A stretch of 12,104 bases of DNA from Deltaproteobacteria bacterium (GCA_027031565.1 JALVPX010000170.1:1-12104), one strand, 5' to 3'. Shown: positions 1-7,261, numbered from the stretch's first letter. The notes: generated by a model from the sequence alone, not told the origin. Program-made: numbers and translations.

Positions 1-383
1 CACTCGTTTGGTCAAATGCCCTAGTTGAAAACGCCTAATAAATAGGTAGTTTCCCCTGTTTTATTCAAGTCTTCAAAGGTATCATCTTTATCAACTTGAA
101 TGGCCATGATTACCAGAAATTTTATATCTAATTGAAATAAAGGTATTTTTCATAGAAGACAACTGAAGCCGGTTCAAGAGAAGTATGACAAAAATTTTCT
201 GGCATGAAATATGCTAAAAAAATAGATGAATTCTTGCTTCTAAAAAGGCTATTTCCCTCCAACTGGCTGTATCCCCCACAAAACGGCCACAGATGCGAAA
301 GCATCGTCAATACTGGTGTATAGGCACATTTCAAAAGTAAGGGTGTTTTATTTTCTTTAAAGTTTAAAAAGAGGAGATGCAAA
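1..383. other. Gene-free upstream region of the cytochrome gene
   Basis: I see no credible gene in these 383 bases; the one long minus-strand open frame here runs into the cytochrome signal-peptide region and has no protein-like character. The stretch is AT-rich. It holds a 7-bp inverted repeat (TTCAAGT at 64-70, ACTTGAA at 94-100), a copy of a short motif also found before the next operon (TGCCCTAGTTGAAAAC, 17-32), and a sigma-54-like element at 200-215. I find no convincing sigma-70 promoter pair. A purine-rich ribosome binding site, GAGGAG at 371-376, lies 7 bases before the ATG at 384. Confidence 0.6.
200..215 (+). promoter_or_regulatory. Candidate sigma-54 (-24/-12) promoter of the cytochrome gene
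   Basis: TGGCATGAAATATGCT has GG and GC dinucleotides separated by exactly 10 bases, as required for RpoN promoters (consensus TGGCAC-N5-TTGCW). The -24 half matches well; the -12 half has TATGCT instead of TTGCW. Initiation would fall near 226, leaving a leader of roughly 150 bases. An almost identical element (TGGCACAATTTATGCT) precedes the second operon at 3820-3835. No enhancer-binding protein gene lies in the window. Confidence 0.35.
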
Positions 384-3300
384 ATGAGAAAACATTTTCT
401 TGAGAGGCGGAGTTGGCTATTTGCTTGCCTTATCTTCTCCACCCTCCTGATAGGAGCAGGAGTTATCCTGGGAGTTGGAACAGCAAATGCCATGCCTGCA
501 AAACATACTAAGATTTACTTAAGGGGACCAGATGGTGAACCAATTACCAAATGGATGATGTATGGAGATAATGCTTCCATCCCTAACGCCTATAGCGCTA
601 AGGCAACATGCGGATGGTGTCACAATGGATCAGATAGGGAATACGCTAATCCATCCGAATTTCAAAACGGAGGGCCTCCAACTGGAACACAGTTGGGTGC
701 GACTTTACGTTCCTACGATGAGATCGAAAGGCACGGTTATCACTTCCAGCTTGGCGCAAACCACCTGAAGGGCTGGAACTCTGGAATGCCGCCTTCTTAC
801 GGTGGTTCAGGATCGTGGGTCAGCCATGTATCCATGGGCAAGCCATGGGTGCAGGGCCAGGGCCATGTGGGGAAGTGGTGACCGCCATCTGCTCGCCAGT
901 GGGCGAGATTATTCCAGGGAATGGGTGCACTAACAGGTAACGCCACTGACAATGATACTCCATATGTGTTTTCCGACGCTGACGCCATGATAAAATCTGC
1001 CGATCTTACTGTAGCAGGCCAGATGCGCGACTGCGCCGAGTGCCATGCAGGCGGCGGCGCCATGGAATACATTCCAAATGGCGATCCATCAAAGCGCACT
1101 CCATACAGGAACATGGCTGCGGATGGAACTCTGGCACTAGTGGACACAACACAAGGAAACGGCGTAACCAATCCTATCACCTCGCTGACCTCTAGCACGT
1201 ATACCGCATTCAACTACTTCATCGATATCTTTGATGAAGACAATGACGGCGACAAGACAGAGGTCCTGGAAAACAATTATTACAGAACTGGTGTTATGGA
1301 AGTCGACTGCCTGATTTGCCACTTGCAGGGCTATGAGTATGCAGAGCGCAAAGAGGCAGTCCGAAAAGGCCAGTTCGATGTCTCCAGGGTTGTTGGTGCA
1401 GGTATTGGCCGCGCACTTATGGAAAGGGATGATGCGAGCAACAACTTGTATGGCCGTGTAGTTGCCTATGATGACACAAAGGTCTTTGTTGATCAAAGCA
1501 ACAATGCAACCTATCTGGCACCATACATAGCAATGCAGATCAAAGGTATGCCTCCTTCCAAGAACTGTACGAACTGTCACGTGCAGAGGCCGCAGTCTGA
1601 CTGGAAGAAGCGCGGTGATTTCTGGGGCGGCGATTACGAGCATGAAGTACACGCAAGGCTCCAGTGTATGGGCTGCCACGAAAGGCGTGAAGGCCTTGAA
1701 GTGGGTACCAGCGGGAACTCCACTTCCAAGCTGCTTGGCCAGTGTGATCCTGCCAAGGGCATAGCCCCGTATAGTTCTGTATGGAATGCCAATGATAACA
1801 CAGTCAGGACTTGCGAATACTGCCACATAGAACACAAAGGCGGCTTCTTTGGCAAGACGGCTCCTGATCCAACAGACAAGCACTATCGCGCAGGCCTGCT
1901 GGCCAAGATATGTCAGGACGGCGGCGTCTATCCGATGACATTACCTCCGGCCTTCGGTGGCGGCACCTATGATTTCCGCATGCCTCATGATGGTGTGGCA
2001 GATGCATCCCACCTGGATATCATCAGCTGTGAAGCCTGCCACGTACTCAAGATGGGTGGCCATACAGGTGGTGCGCTGGTCGATGCTACTGGTCCAGACG
2101 TAGAAGGGCGCCTGGCTGACCATGAAAACCATTATATTGAGAGAACGATGTATAAAAATGGTAAGCCGAATTTGGTTTATCAATGGCAGCGTGCAGACTT
2201 TGACGGCGATGGCGTAAAAGAATCGAAGATCATCCCATCCAATCTGCTCACCAATATGTTCTGGGTCAACACCACTTACCCGTTAGACCTCAATGGTGAT
2301 GGTACACCTTCAATGACCACTACTGCCGGGACTAGGGTTTACATGGATGTAATCCTTCCGACGCACATAATGGGCGCAGGTCTTACTGGCGTGACCCAGG
2401 ATGGCAATTTCTCTGAGAGTGACATGCAGGCGCAAGCTAATGCCATCATCAGCTACTTAAACAGCCTTGGTGTGACAACAACTGGAGCGGTCTTGAAGTT
2501 GAACTTCTTCTCTGCTCCATTTAAGGTCACACACAATATTGGGCCTGCAAATCAGGCATGGGGTGCTAATGGGTGTAATGACTGCCACGCGCCCAAAGCT
2601 GGATTCTTTAATGGAGATTACAGGATCCTTCCTGATCACCTCGAGATGGGCATCAATGCAACCAAGTGGGTCGATCCATTGATCTACATCGCAAATACCG
2701 ATGGCACCATGGGACCTGGATTCAGTGACGTGGAAGGATTCCATGGAATGCTTGCAGGTTATGGCTATGACTACATGTTCCCATGGGCAGCGGCCAATGC
2801 AACTATGGTTACTGACAGCTGCTTTGGAACATTGCTTGATAAGAGCGGCTATTCAGTGCTGAATAGAGTCCTTACGCACACAGACGATGGCAACGCAAGC
2901 GCTTCTTTGCTCACTGCTATAGACAAGAGCAACTTCCTCTATGAGGATTATCCAGGAAGCATGATTGGTATGGAGTTCAACCCTGTCGACGGTAGCGGTA
3001 ACAAAGGCAATACTGCCGGGTGGGTGGCATACCTTGAAAGCATCAATGGCGATGCTGCTCATGGCGTACCGCCTACAATTACGATGATCTCCTGTAACGG
3101 TACAAATGCCACCAACTTTGGCGCAAACAATGCCACCATCCAGCTGAGCCTCGGCGGTCCCATAAATAGCATAGCATGTACGGTAAATGCCACGGATACC
3201 GACATGACCGGCAATGCTGTGGCCATGAGCCTTGATTCCAGCAACACCCAGTGGCGCATAGTGCCTGGCAGTGCAAGGCCGCTCCAGAAGGTGCTCAATG

Positions 3301-3425
3301 GAAATCCGGTGACCATCGACTTCCCGGCAGGTGCAGATAACAATGCAACTGTTGAGGTGACGGTTTACATCACTGATTCTGAAGGTCTGAAGAGCTTCAA
3401 GAATGTGACAGTGAGGATGGATTAA
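384..3425 (+). CDS. Exported octaheme c-type cytochrome, candidate selenoprotein (in-frame UGA at codon 166)
   Basis: I read this as one gene of 1013 residues, with UGA at 879-881 decoded as selenocysteine. Codons 1-165 and those after the UGA share a frame, and no second Shine-Dalgarno precedes the next ATG (921). Residues 1-36 form a Sec signal peptide (basic start, hydrophobic core about 12-31, likely cleavage after ANA). Eight CXXCH heme sites begin at residues 76, 217, 309, 395, 428, 477, 549 and 731. Sec166 lies in GKW-U-PPSARQW between hemes 1 and 2. Three DxDxDG-type loops (about 284, 605, 635) suggest calcium binding. Residues about 896-1013 look like a beta-rich Ig-like domain with two cysteines. 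There are about 17 N-X-S/T sequons. The protein is probably periplasmic or cell-surface, in respiratory electron transfer; I cannot name its acceptor. If UGA were a true stop, only a monoheme 165-residue fragment would be made. A strong terminator makes this a single-gene unit. Confidence 0.8.
879..907 (+). promoter_or_regulatory. Candidate selenocysteine UGA codon with bacterial SECIS hairpin
   Basis: TGA (879-881) is in frame with the coding sequence on both sides. Downstream, CTCGCC (892-897) pairs perfectly with GGCGAG (902-907) around the tetraloop AGTG (898-901). Sixteen bases separate the UGA from the loop, and the loop carries G then U near its 5' side. As I recall the bacterial SECIS model, it needs a short stable stem close behind UGA, a loop about 16-37 bases away and a G in the first two loop positions; all are met. 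The hairpin is translated (PPSARQW...) without a stop. Recoding would need SelA, SelB, SelC and SelD, none of which is in this window. Confidence 0.65.
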
Positions 3426-3443
3426 TAGGTTGCTAACCCAAAC

Positions 3444-3509
3444 CGCCTTTACTCCCTCCGGGTAAGGCGCAATTCACAGGGCCGGGAGCAATCCCGGTCC
3501 TCTTTTTTT
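3444..3509 (+). terminator. Rho-independent terminator of the cytochrome gene
   Basis: The core is a 9-bp stem, GGGCCGGGA (3479-3487) with TCCCGGTCC (3492-3500) around a GCAA loop, with one G-U pair, followed by TCTTTTTTT (3501-3509). A weaker hairpin with a one-base bulge (GCCTTTAC with GTAAGGC, about 3444-3469) sits just before it, between the stop codon and the terminator. This separates the cytochrome gene from the operon that starts at 4001. Confidence 0.9.
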
Positions 3510-3532
3510 GAAACTTTGGCACAATTGCGGGG

Positions 3533-3635
3533 CGGCTGGTGTGTCTCCTTCACCATTTTTAAAGGTCTGCTGTGCGTCTTTGAAGGCTCTTCATCTTCTT
3601 CACGTTAAAAATGGTTCAGGAGCCACTCCCAGCCG
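3533..3635. repeat. Long imperfect inverted repeat (about 30-bp arms)
   Basis: The left arm (3533-3562) starts CGGCTGG and ends CCATTTTTAA. The right arm (3605-3635) starts TTAAAAATGG and ends CCAGCCG. Both ends of the arms match perfectly (10 bp and 7 bp); the middle of each arm pairs with several mismatches. The 42-base loop contains a smaller perfect hairpin, TGAAG-GCT-CTTCA (3581-3593). It could be a miniature transposon remnant, a REP-like intergenic repeat or a structured RNA; the sequence alone does not decide. Confidence 0.6.
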
Positions 3636-3819
3636 TCACCTCCACGCCTGTCCATTCAAAAAGCTTATTGCCTTGAAGAGTCTTTGATTCGGATGCTCTG
3701 AAAATCTAGAGTAATACATTTTCAAAAGGCTACCTTCAAAAATTAGGATTTTTATTCAAGGGCAAGGCGCGCGAAAAAAATAACCCCATAAGAGCCAACT
3801 TCTGAAACCAATTTAGCCC

Positions 3820-3835
3820 TGGCACAATTTATGCT
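3820..3835 (+). promoter_or_regulatory. Candidate sigma-54 (-24/-12) promoter before the glycosylation operon
   Basis: TGGCACAATTTATGCT has a perfect TGGCAC -24 box and a GC dinucleotide exactly 10 bases after GG; the -12 box reads TATGCT rather than TTGCW. It shares TGGCA and TATGCT with the element at 200-215. It lies about 165 bases before the first operon start codon, and a sigma-70-like promoter lies between, so it may be one of two promoters. Confidence 0.35.
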
Positions 3836-3910
3836 CCAATATATTGAGGTTTTTGCTAAAGTGGGGCATTTGCCCTAGTTTGAAACAGACGGCAACATGG
3901 CATGAAATTG

Positions 3911-3956
3911 TTCGCAATATCATCCCTTCTTTTCTATAATTATTTATGAAAAGAAG
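3911..3956 (+). promoter_or_regulatory. Sigma-70-like promoter overlapped by a 9-bp inverted repeat
   Basis: A perfect -10 box TATAAT (3935-3940) follows a weak -35 box TTCGCA (3911-3916) at 18 bases. CTTCTTTTC (3926-3934) and GAAAAGAAG (3948-3956) form a perfect 9-bp inverted repeat whose 13-base spacer contains the -10 box. The symmetry could be an operator for a repressor covering the -10 region. This is the best placed promoter for the operon beginning at 4001. Confidence 0.45.
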
Positions 3957-4000
3957 AGACCTGATACCGCTTCCATGCCTTGCCCTTGGTTAGGTGCACC

Positions 4001-4510
4001 ATGATCAAAAAATTGATCGTCACATTTGAAATCTTGTCCATTATTGCTGCTTTTGTCCTCACCATCTGGCTTGTATCAGATACGAAGAAAAAATATAGCG
4101 AAATGATGATGATAAAAGATGAAATAGCAGACGCCGAGACCCGGCTTCAGGCCCTTAAGGCCTATGAAGACCGTGTGGATGAGCTCAAGGCCACATTAAA
4201 TTCCTTGGAGACCTTTCGGAGAAATAGGCTCCCGGTACTTCCTGTTTTGAAAGAGATTGTGGAAAGGAGCGATCCCAGGACCTTGATCAAGATATTTGAG
4301 ATGGAGCAGGACAAGGTGCAGATAAAGGGCCAGGGTGGCTCGGCCATCGAGAACATGACCCGCTGGGTCAGGATACCATTTGTAAAGGAGGGCAGGTTCG
4401 TTTCGCCAGTATCTCATAACAGCCTTGTAGGTGACCGGTTTGTGGCCGAACTGATAGTGGATAATACCGCGGCTAACGAGTATGCAGACAAGATTGCAAA
4501 GGGTGAATAA
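4001..4510 (+). CDS. PilN-like bitopic inner-membrane protein
   Basis: 169 residues from the ATG at 4001, preceded by a modest AGGTG. A TTG at 3980 would add seven residues but is poorly supported, since the chosen start puts the membrane segment near the N-terminus as in the family. Residues about 6-25 are one transmembrane helix with a short cytoplasmic tail; residues about 28-75 are a charged heptad-like coiled coil; residues about 77-169 form an alpha/beta domain with the pattern (LPVLPVLKEIVE, then a KVQIKG strand) seen in PilN and the GspL periplasmic domain. PilN pairs with PilO in the inner-membrane alignment complex of type IV pili. There is no PilM, PilP or PilQ next to it, so the job could be different. 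It overlaps the next gene by 8 bases. Confidence 0.55.
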   Translation: MIKKLIVTFEILSIIAAFVLTIWLVSDTKKKYSEMMMIKDEIADAETRLQALKAYEDRVDELKATLNSLETFRRNRLPVLPVLKEIVERSDPRTLIKIFEMEQDKVQIKGQGGSAIENMTRWVRIPFVKEGRFVSPVSHNSLVGDRFVAELIVDNTAANEYADKIAKGE

Positions 4511-5066
4511 CCGCCATTTGTCTATAAGCCTTGCGCCCTTACTTGGGTTTTTGTTATGGCTGACAGCAGCCCTGTTCTGGTATAAATTTTCATTTGTACC
4601 ATTGTGGACCGAACGCATCCAACATACCAATCAAATTCTTCATGCCCGCAGCACGCTTGATGCCCTCAATGAGGAAATAGAACGCTATACAAGGCTTAGG
4701 GATAAATCCTTGAATCTTGAAGTTGAGTTGGAAGGAAGGACCCATGAATTGATTACAGGCGCTGACCCGGACGAGGTTGCTCAAAAGGCCCAGGAGATGA
4801 TAGTTAGCCTTGCCTACGAACAGCAGCTAGAGGTGGTTTCTTACAAAATTGCACGCAGGAAGAAGTGGAACAATCTGCGATTGATTGACCTTGAAATGGA
4901 GTTTAACGGCAACACCGATCAGATTGTTGCTTTTTTGAAGGATGTTGATGAGATGTGCCGATCCGTCCGCATCGAAAAGGTGAATATCTCTTCCGGCATG
5001 GGGGTTAGCCTTCATGGACTGTCAATCCTGTTTGAAACGCTTTTTGTGCCTTCATTGGGGGAATAG
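4503..5066 (+). CDS. PilO/GspM-like bitopic inner-membrane protein
   Basis: 187 residues from GTG at 4503; an ATG at 4482 in the same frame would add seven residues and lengthen the overlap with the preceding gene from 8 to 29 bases. Neither start has a strong ribosome binding site, so the start is uncertain. The order is one transmembrane helix (about 9-28), a coiled coil (about 36-75) and a C-terminal ferredoxin-like domain containing FNGNTDQIVAFLKDVDEM and VRIEKVNIS, the typical PilO/GspM pattern in which a small-residue turn precedes a helix and a strand. With the preceding PilN-like protein it repeats the PilN-PilO heterodimer architecture. The position directly ahead of an oligosaccharyltransferase suggests a role in presenting or exporting the glycosylated protein, which is inference. 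Confidence 0.55.
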   Translation: MNNRHLSISLAPLLGFLLWLTAALFWYKFSFVPLWTERIQHTNQILHARSTLDALNEEIERYTRLRDKSLNLEVELEGRTHELITGADPDEVAQKAQEMIVSLAYEQQLEVVSYKIARRKKWNNLRLIDLEMEFNGNTDQIVAFLKDVDEMCRSVRIEKVNISSGMGVSLHGLSILFETLFVPSLGE

Positions 5067-5075
5067 GAGGGGAAT

Positions 5076-7259
5076 TTGTCCAAGAAAAAGAAAGTAAAAT
5101 CAAAAAAAGGCGCCACAAGGCTGCAAGAAAAGATCAGCCCGGAAGCTGAGGTTAACAAGGGCGACAAGTGGAGCTTTGTCCATAGCCGGTGGTTTGAAAT
5201 CGCTGCCCTGGCCCTTGTGGTTGCCCTTGGCCTGCTGGTTCGCCTGGAGGATGTAAGGGATTGGAAGGCCCACCCAGAGCTTGCCCTTTATAAGGGGGAG
5301 CCCTTGCTGACCACCTTTGACGGCTATTTCTATCTGCGCCTTGCAAGGGATCTGGCCGAAGGTGTCTATGAACCGGTTGATGGTGACAGGGCAGTTCCCG
5401 ATAGGCCCAAAAGGCCGTGGCCGCCTCCACTCCTTTCTGTATTAGGGGCTGCTGCAGCAAAGGTTACTCCATGGTCTATTAATTGGATCGGTGCCGTTCT
5501 GCCATGTTTGCTGGGCATATTGCTGGCATTGCCGTTGTACAGCCTTGGGCGCTTTTATGGCGGACCAGTTATGGGCCTTACTGCTGTACTGATGGGGCTG
5601 CTTTCGCATTATTATGTTTACCGGAGCAGCCTGGGTTGGTTTGATACTGATTGCATGAATGTCACCTGGGGTACAGGGGTTACATTCGCCTTTCTTCTAT
5701 TCGCTGTGAATAAAGCCAAGCGGCGCTATCTCTATTTTGGACTCGGCATATTTCTTTATGCCCTTTTCTTGTGGTGGTGGGACTCTACACCTGCCGTGAC
5801 AACGGTGATTTCCTTTGTTCCCTTTGCCGTGGCCCTGATCTTTTTTTATCGTCCAAAGCCCAAAGAAGGGATGATATTTGGTGCATGCATGGCATTGGCC
5901 GGAGTGGCTGTGCTGATGTGGCAGGGGTTTGATCTGCCTGTCAGGATAGTGCAGCAAGTCCTGTCGGTGTTTCAATATATTTCCACCAAAAAGGCAGCAG
6001 GCATTTGGCCTTCCATGGGTGCCACGATCTCGGAACAAGCGATTCCAACCTTTAGTGAGATTGTGGCCAAGACCACAGACAGCCTGCCCGCCTTTATATT
6101 GGCGGCAGTCGGCCTTGCCTGGCTCTTTGTAAAAAAGCCGAAAGACAGCCTTTTTTTGTCTGTCCCCATAATTCTTGCCGCCCTTGCTTTCTTTTTTGCA
6201 AAGCGTTTTCTCGTTTTCCTTGCGCCTGTCACAGCTCTGGGGATAGGGTTTGCAGTGTCTGAACTCTGGCGTTTAAGGTCAAAATACAGGTTGTGCGCCT
6301 TGGCAGTGCCGGTGCTGGTGTTTGCAACAGCATGGTTCCCTTTCAAAAAGGATATGGGCAAGAATTTCTGGCCCAAGGAGCCCCCTCATCTTGTCGAGGG
6401 CATGGACTTTGCCGGCAAGGCCACACCAGAGAACGCTGTTATCTGGGCATGGTGGGATCACGGTTATCCAATGCAATACTGGGCACGAAGGGGCGTTATT
6501 TCAGATGGAACTTTTCACGATGAAGAACGTTCCGTATATAATGGTTTTCCATATGTTGCTCACAGTTACAGGCTTGCTGCCAATTTTATCAATTTTTACG
6601 TTGCCCGTGGCAAGCCGGGTTTTCGCACATTTTACAAGGCCGTGGGAAATGATCCTGCAAAGGGCCTGAAGCGGATAAAAGAGATCCTTGCCGCCGGGCC
6701 TGAAAAGGGCCGCACCATTTTGGAAAATATCAAGCCCGAACCAGTGAGAGAGTACAAGACTACGGAAGATTGGCTCCGTTTTTTCTTTCCCGGAGAGACC
6801 AGGCCCGCCTATATCTTTCTGGACTGGCGCTTGCTCGGCACAAGTTACTGGTGGTACTGGCTTGGTTCATGGGATATTGAAAAACGTGAAGGCATCCATC
6901 CCTTTTTCAAACCACTGTTCGGCGTGATAGTAAAAGGCACCACTGCTACAGATGGAAGCCGCTTTAATGCCGATCTGGTAAAGGGCATAGCCCAATTCGG
7001 GGATTTAAAATTTCCTATAAAAAAGGCTTATGTGCACGATGGCAGGCGGATCAGGAGCAACGACTTTCCTTACAAGGAAGGGCTTAACTTTGAGCTTTTT
7101 GTACCAGGGGGATTTGCTGCCCTGGAGGATCAAAACATAAGTGAATCTGTATTCAATAAACTTTTTATGCGTCATATGGCCCCGTCAATCTACTTTCAGC
7201 CAGTGGCCCTTAAGGCCCCGTCATTTCAACTTTGGAAAGTAAAGGGGGACACCTTTTAA
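5076..7259 (+). CDS. STT3/PglB-family oligosaccharyltransferase
   Basis: 727 residues. Transfers a lipid-linked oligosaccharide en bloc to Asn in N-X-S/T sequons of exported proteins, acting at the periplasmic face of the inner membrane. The start is TTG, fixed by an AGGAGG (5065-5070) five bases upstream that overlaps the previous stop codon. A lysine-rich cytoplasmic tail (1-30) precedes a multi-pass membrane domain (about 38-420). Family motifs are visible: the first acidic motif in FDGYFYL (D82), the second in WFDTD (D190, D192), a TIxE-type motif TISE (317-320) in external loop 5, a basic KRFLVF (377-382), and the signature WWDHG (459-463; WWDYG in Campylobacter PglB), followed by a soluble periplasmic domain to the end. 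The length is normal. It sits 9 bases after the PilO-like gene and 2 bases before the GT2 gene. Confidence 0.92.
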   Translation: MSKKKKVKSKKGATRLQEKISPEAEVNKGDKWSFVHSRWFEIAALALVVALGLLVRLEDVRDWKAHPELALYKGEPLLTTFDGYFYLRLARDLAEGVYEPVDGDRAVPDRPKRPWPPPLLSVLGAAAAKVTPWSINWIGAVLPCLLGILLALPLYSLGRFYGGPVMGLTAVLMGLLSHYYVYRSSLGWFDTDCMNVTWGTGVTFAFLLFAVNKAKRRYLYFGLGIFLYALFLWWWDSTPAVTTVISFVPFAVALIFFYRPKPKEGMIFGACMALAGVAVLMWQGFDLPVRIVQQVLSVFQYISTKKAAGIWPSMGATISEQAIPTFSEIVAKTTDSLPAFILAAVGLAWLFVKKPKDSLFLSVPIILAALAFFFAKRFLVFLAPVTALGIGFAVSELWRLRSKYRLCALAVPVLVFATAWFPFKKDMGKNFWPKEPPHLVEGMDFAGKATPENAVIWAWWDHGYPMQYWARRGVISDGTFHDEERSVYNGFPYVAHSYRLAANFINFYVARGKPGFRTFYKAVGNDPAKGLKRIKEILAAGPEKGRTILENIKPEPVREYKTTEDWLRFFFPGETRPAYIFLDWRLLGTSYWWYWLGSWDIEKREGIHPFFKPLFGVIVKGTTATDGSRFNADLVKGIAQFGDLKFPIKKAYVHDGRRIRSNDFPYKEGLNFELFVPGGFAALEDQNISESVFNKLFMRHMAPSIYFQPVALKAPSFQLWKVKGDTF

Positions 7260-7261
7260 AC

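Larger units (their letters stand above)
3510..4000. other. Non-coding region between cytochrome and glycosylation operon
   Basis: No credible open frame in about 490 bases. From left to right it contains a long imperfect palindrome (3533-3635), a small inverted repeat AAAAAT-TAGG-ATTTTT (3738-3753), a short GC-rich repeat-like string AAGGCGCGCG followed by an A-run and AACCCC (3765-3786), a sigma-54-like element (3820-3835), a repeated motif TGCCCTAGTTTGAAAC (3871-3886) and a sigma-70-like promoter overlapped by an inverted repeat (3911-3956). TGGCACAATT occurs twice, at 3517 and 3820. Confidence 0.6.

Noticed and set aside
128..493. Minus-strand open frame in the upstream region
   Set aside because: It overlaps the signal-peptide codons and has no protein-family character.
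384..881. Frameshift or pseudogene explanation for the broken cytochrome
   Set aside because: Both parts are in the same frame, so no frameshift is needed; all other codons are intact and heme motifs are undamaged on both sides.
797..1213. Minus-strand open frame spanning the UGA
   Set aside because: It is a shadow of the cytochrome gene, with no recognizable domain and no ribosome binding site.
1137..1883. 248-codon minus-strand open frame
   Set aside because: It lies opposite several CXXCH heme codons; the plus-strand protein is clearly the real one.
921..3425. A separate heptaheme cytochrome gene starting at ATG 921
   Set aside because: It would have no signal peptide for heme attachment and no ribosome binding site, and it is in the same frame as the upstream segment with only one UGA between.
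3517..3530. Second sigma-54-like string TGGCACAATTGC
   Set aside because: GG and GC are separated by 7 bases instead of 10, so the -24/-12 spacing is wrong.
3738..3753. AAAAAT-TAGG-ATTTTT as an intrinsic terminator
   Set aside because: The stem is short and all A-T, and no gene ends just upstream on either strand.
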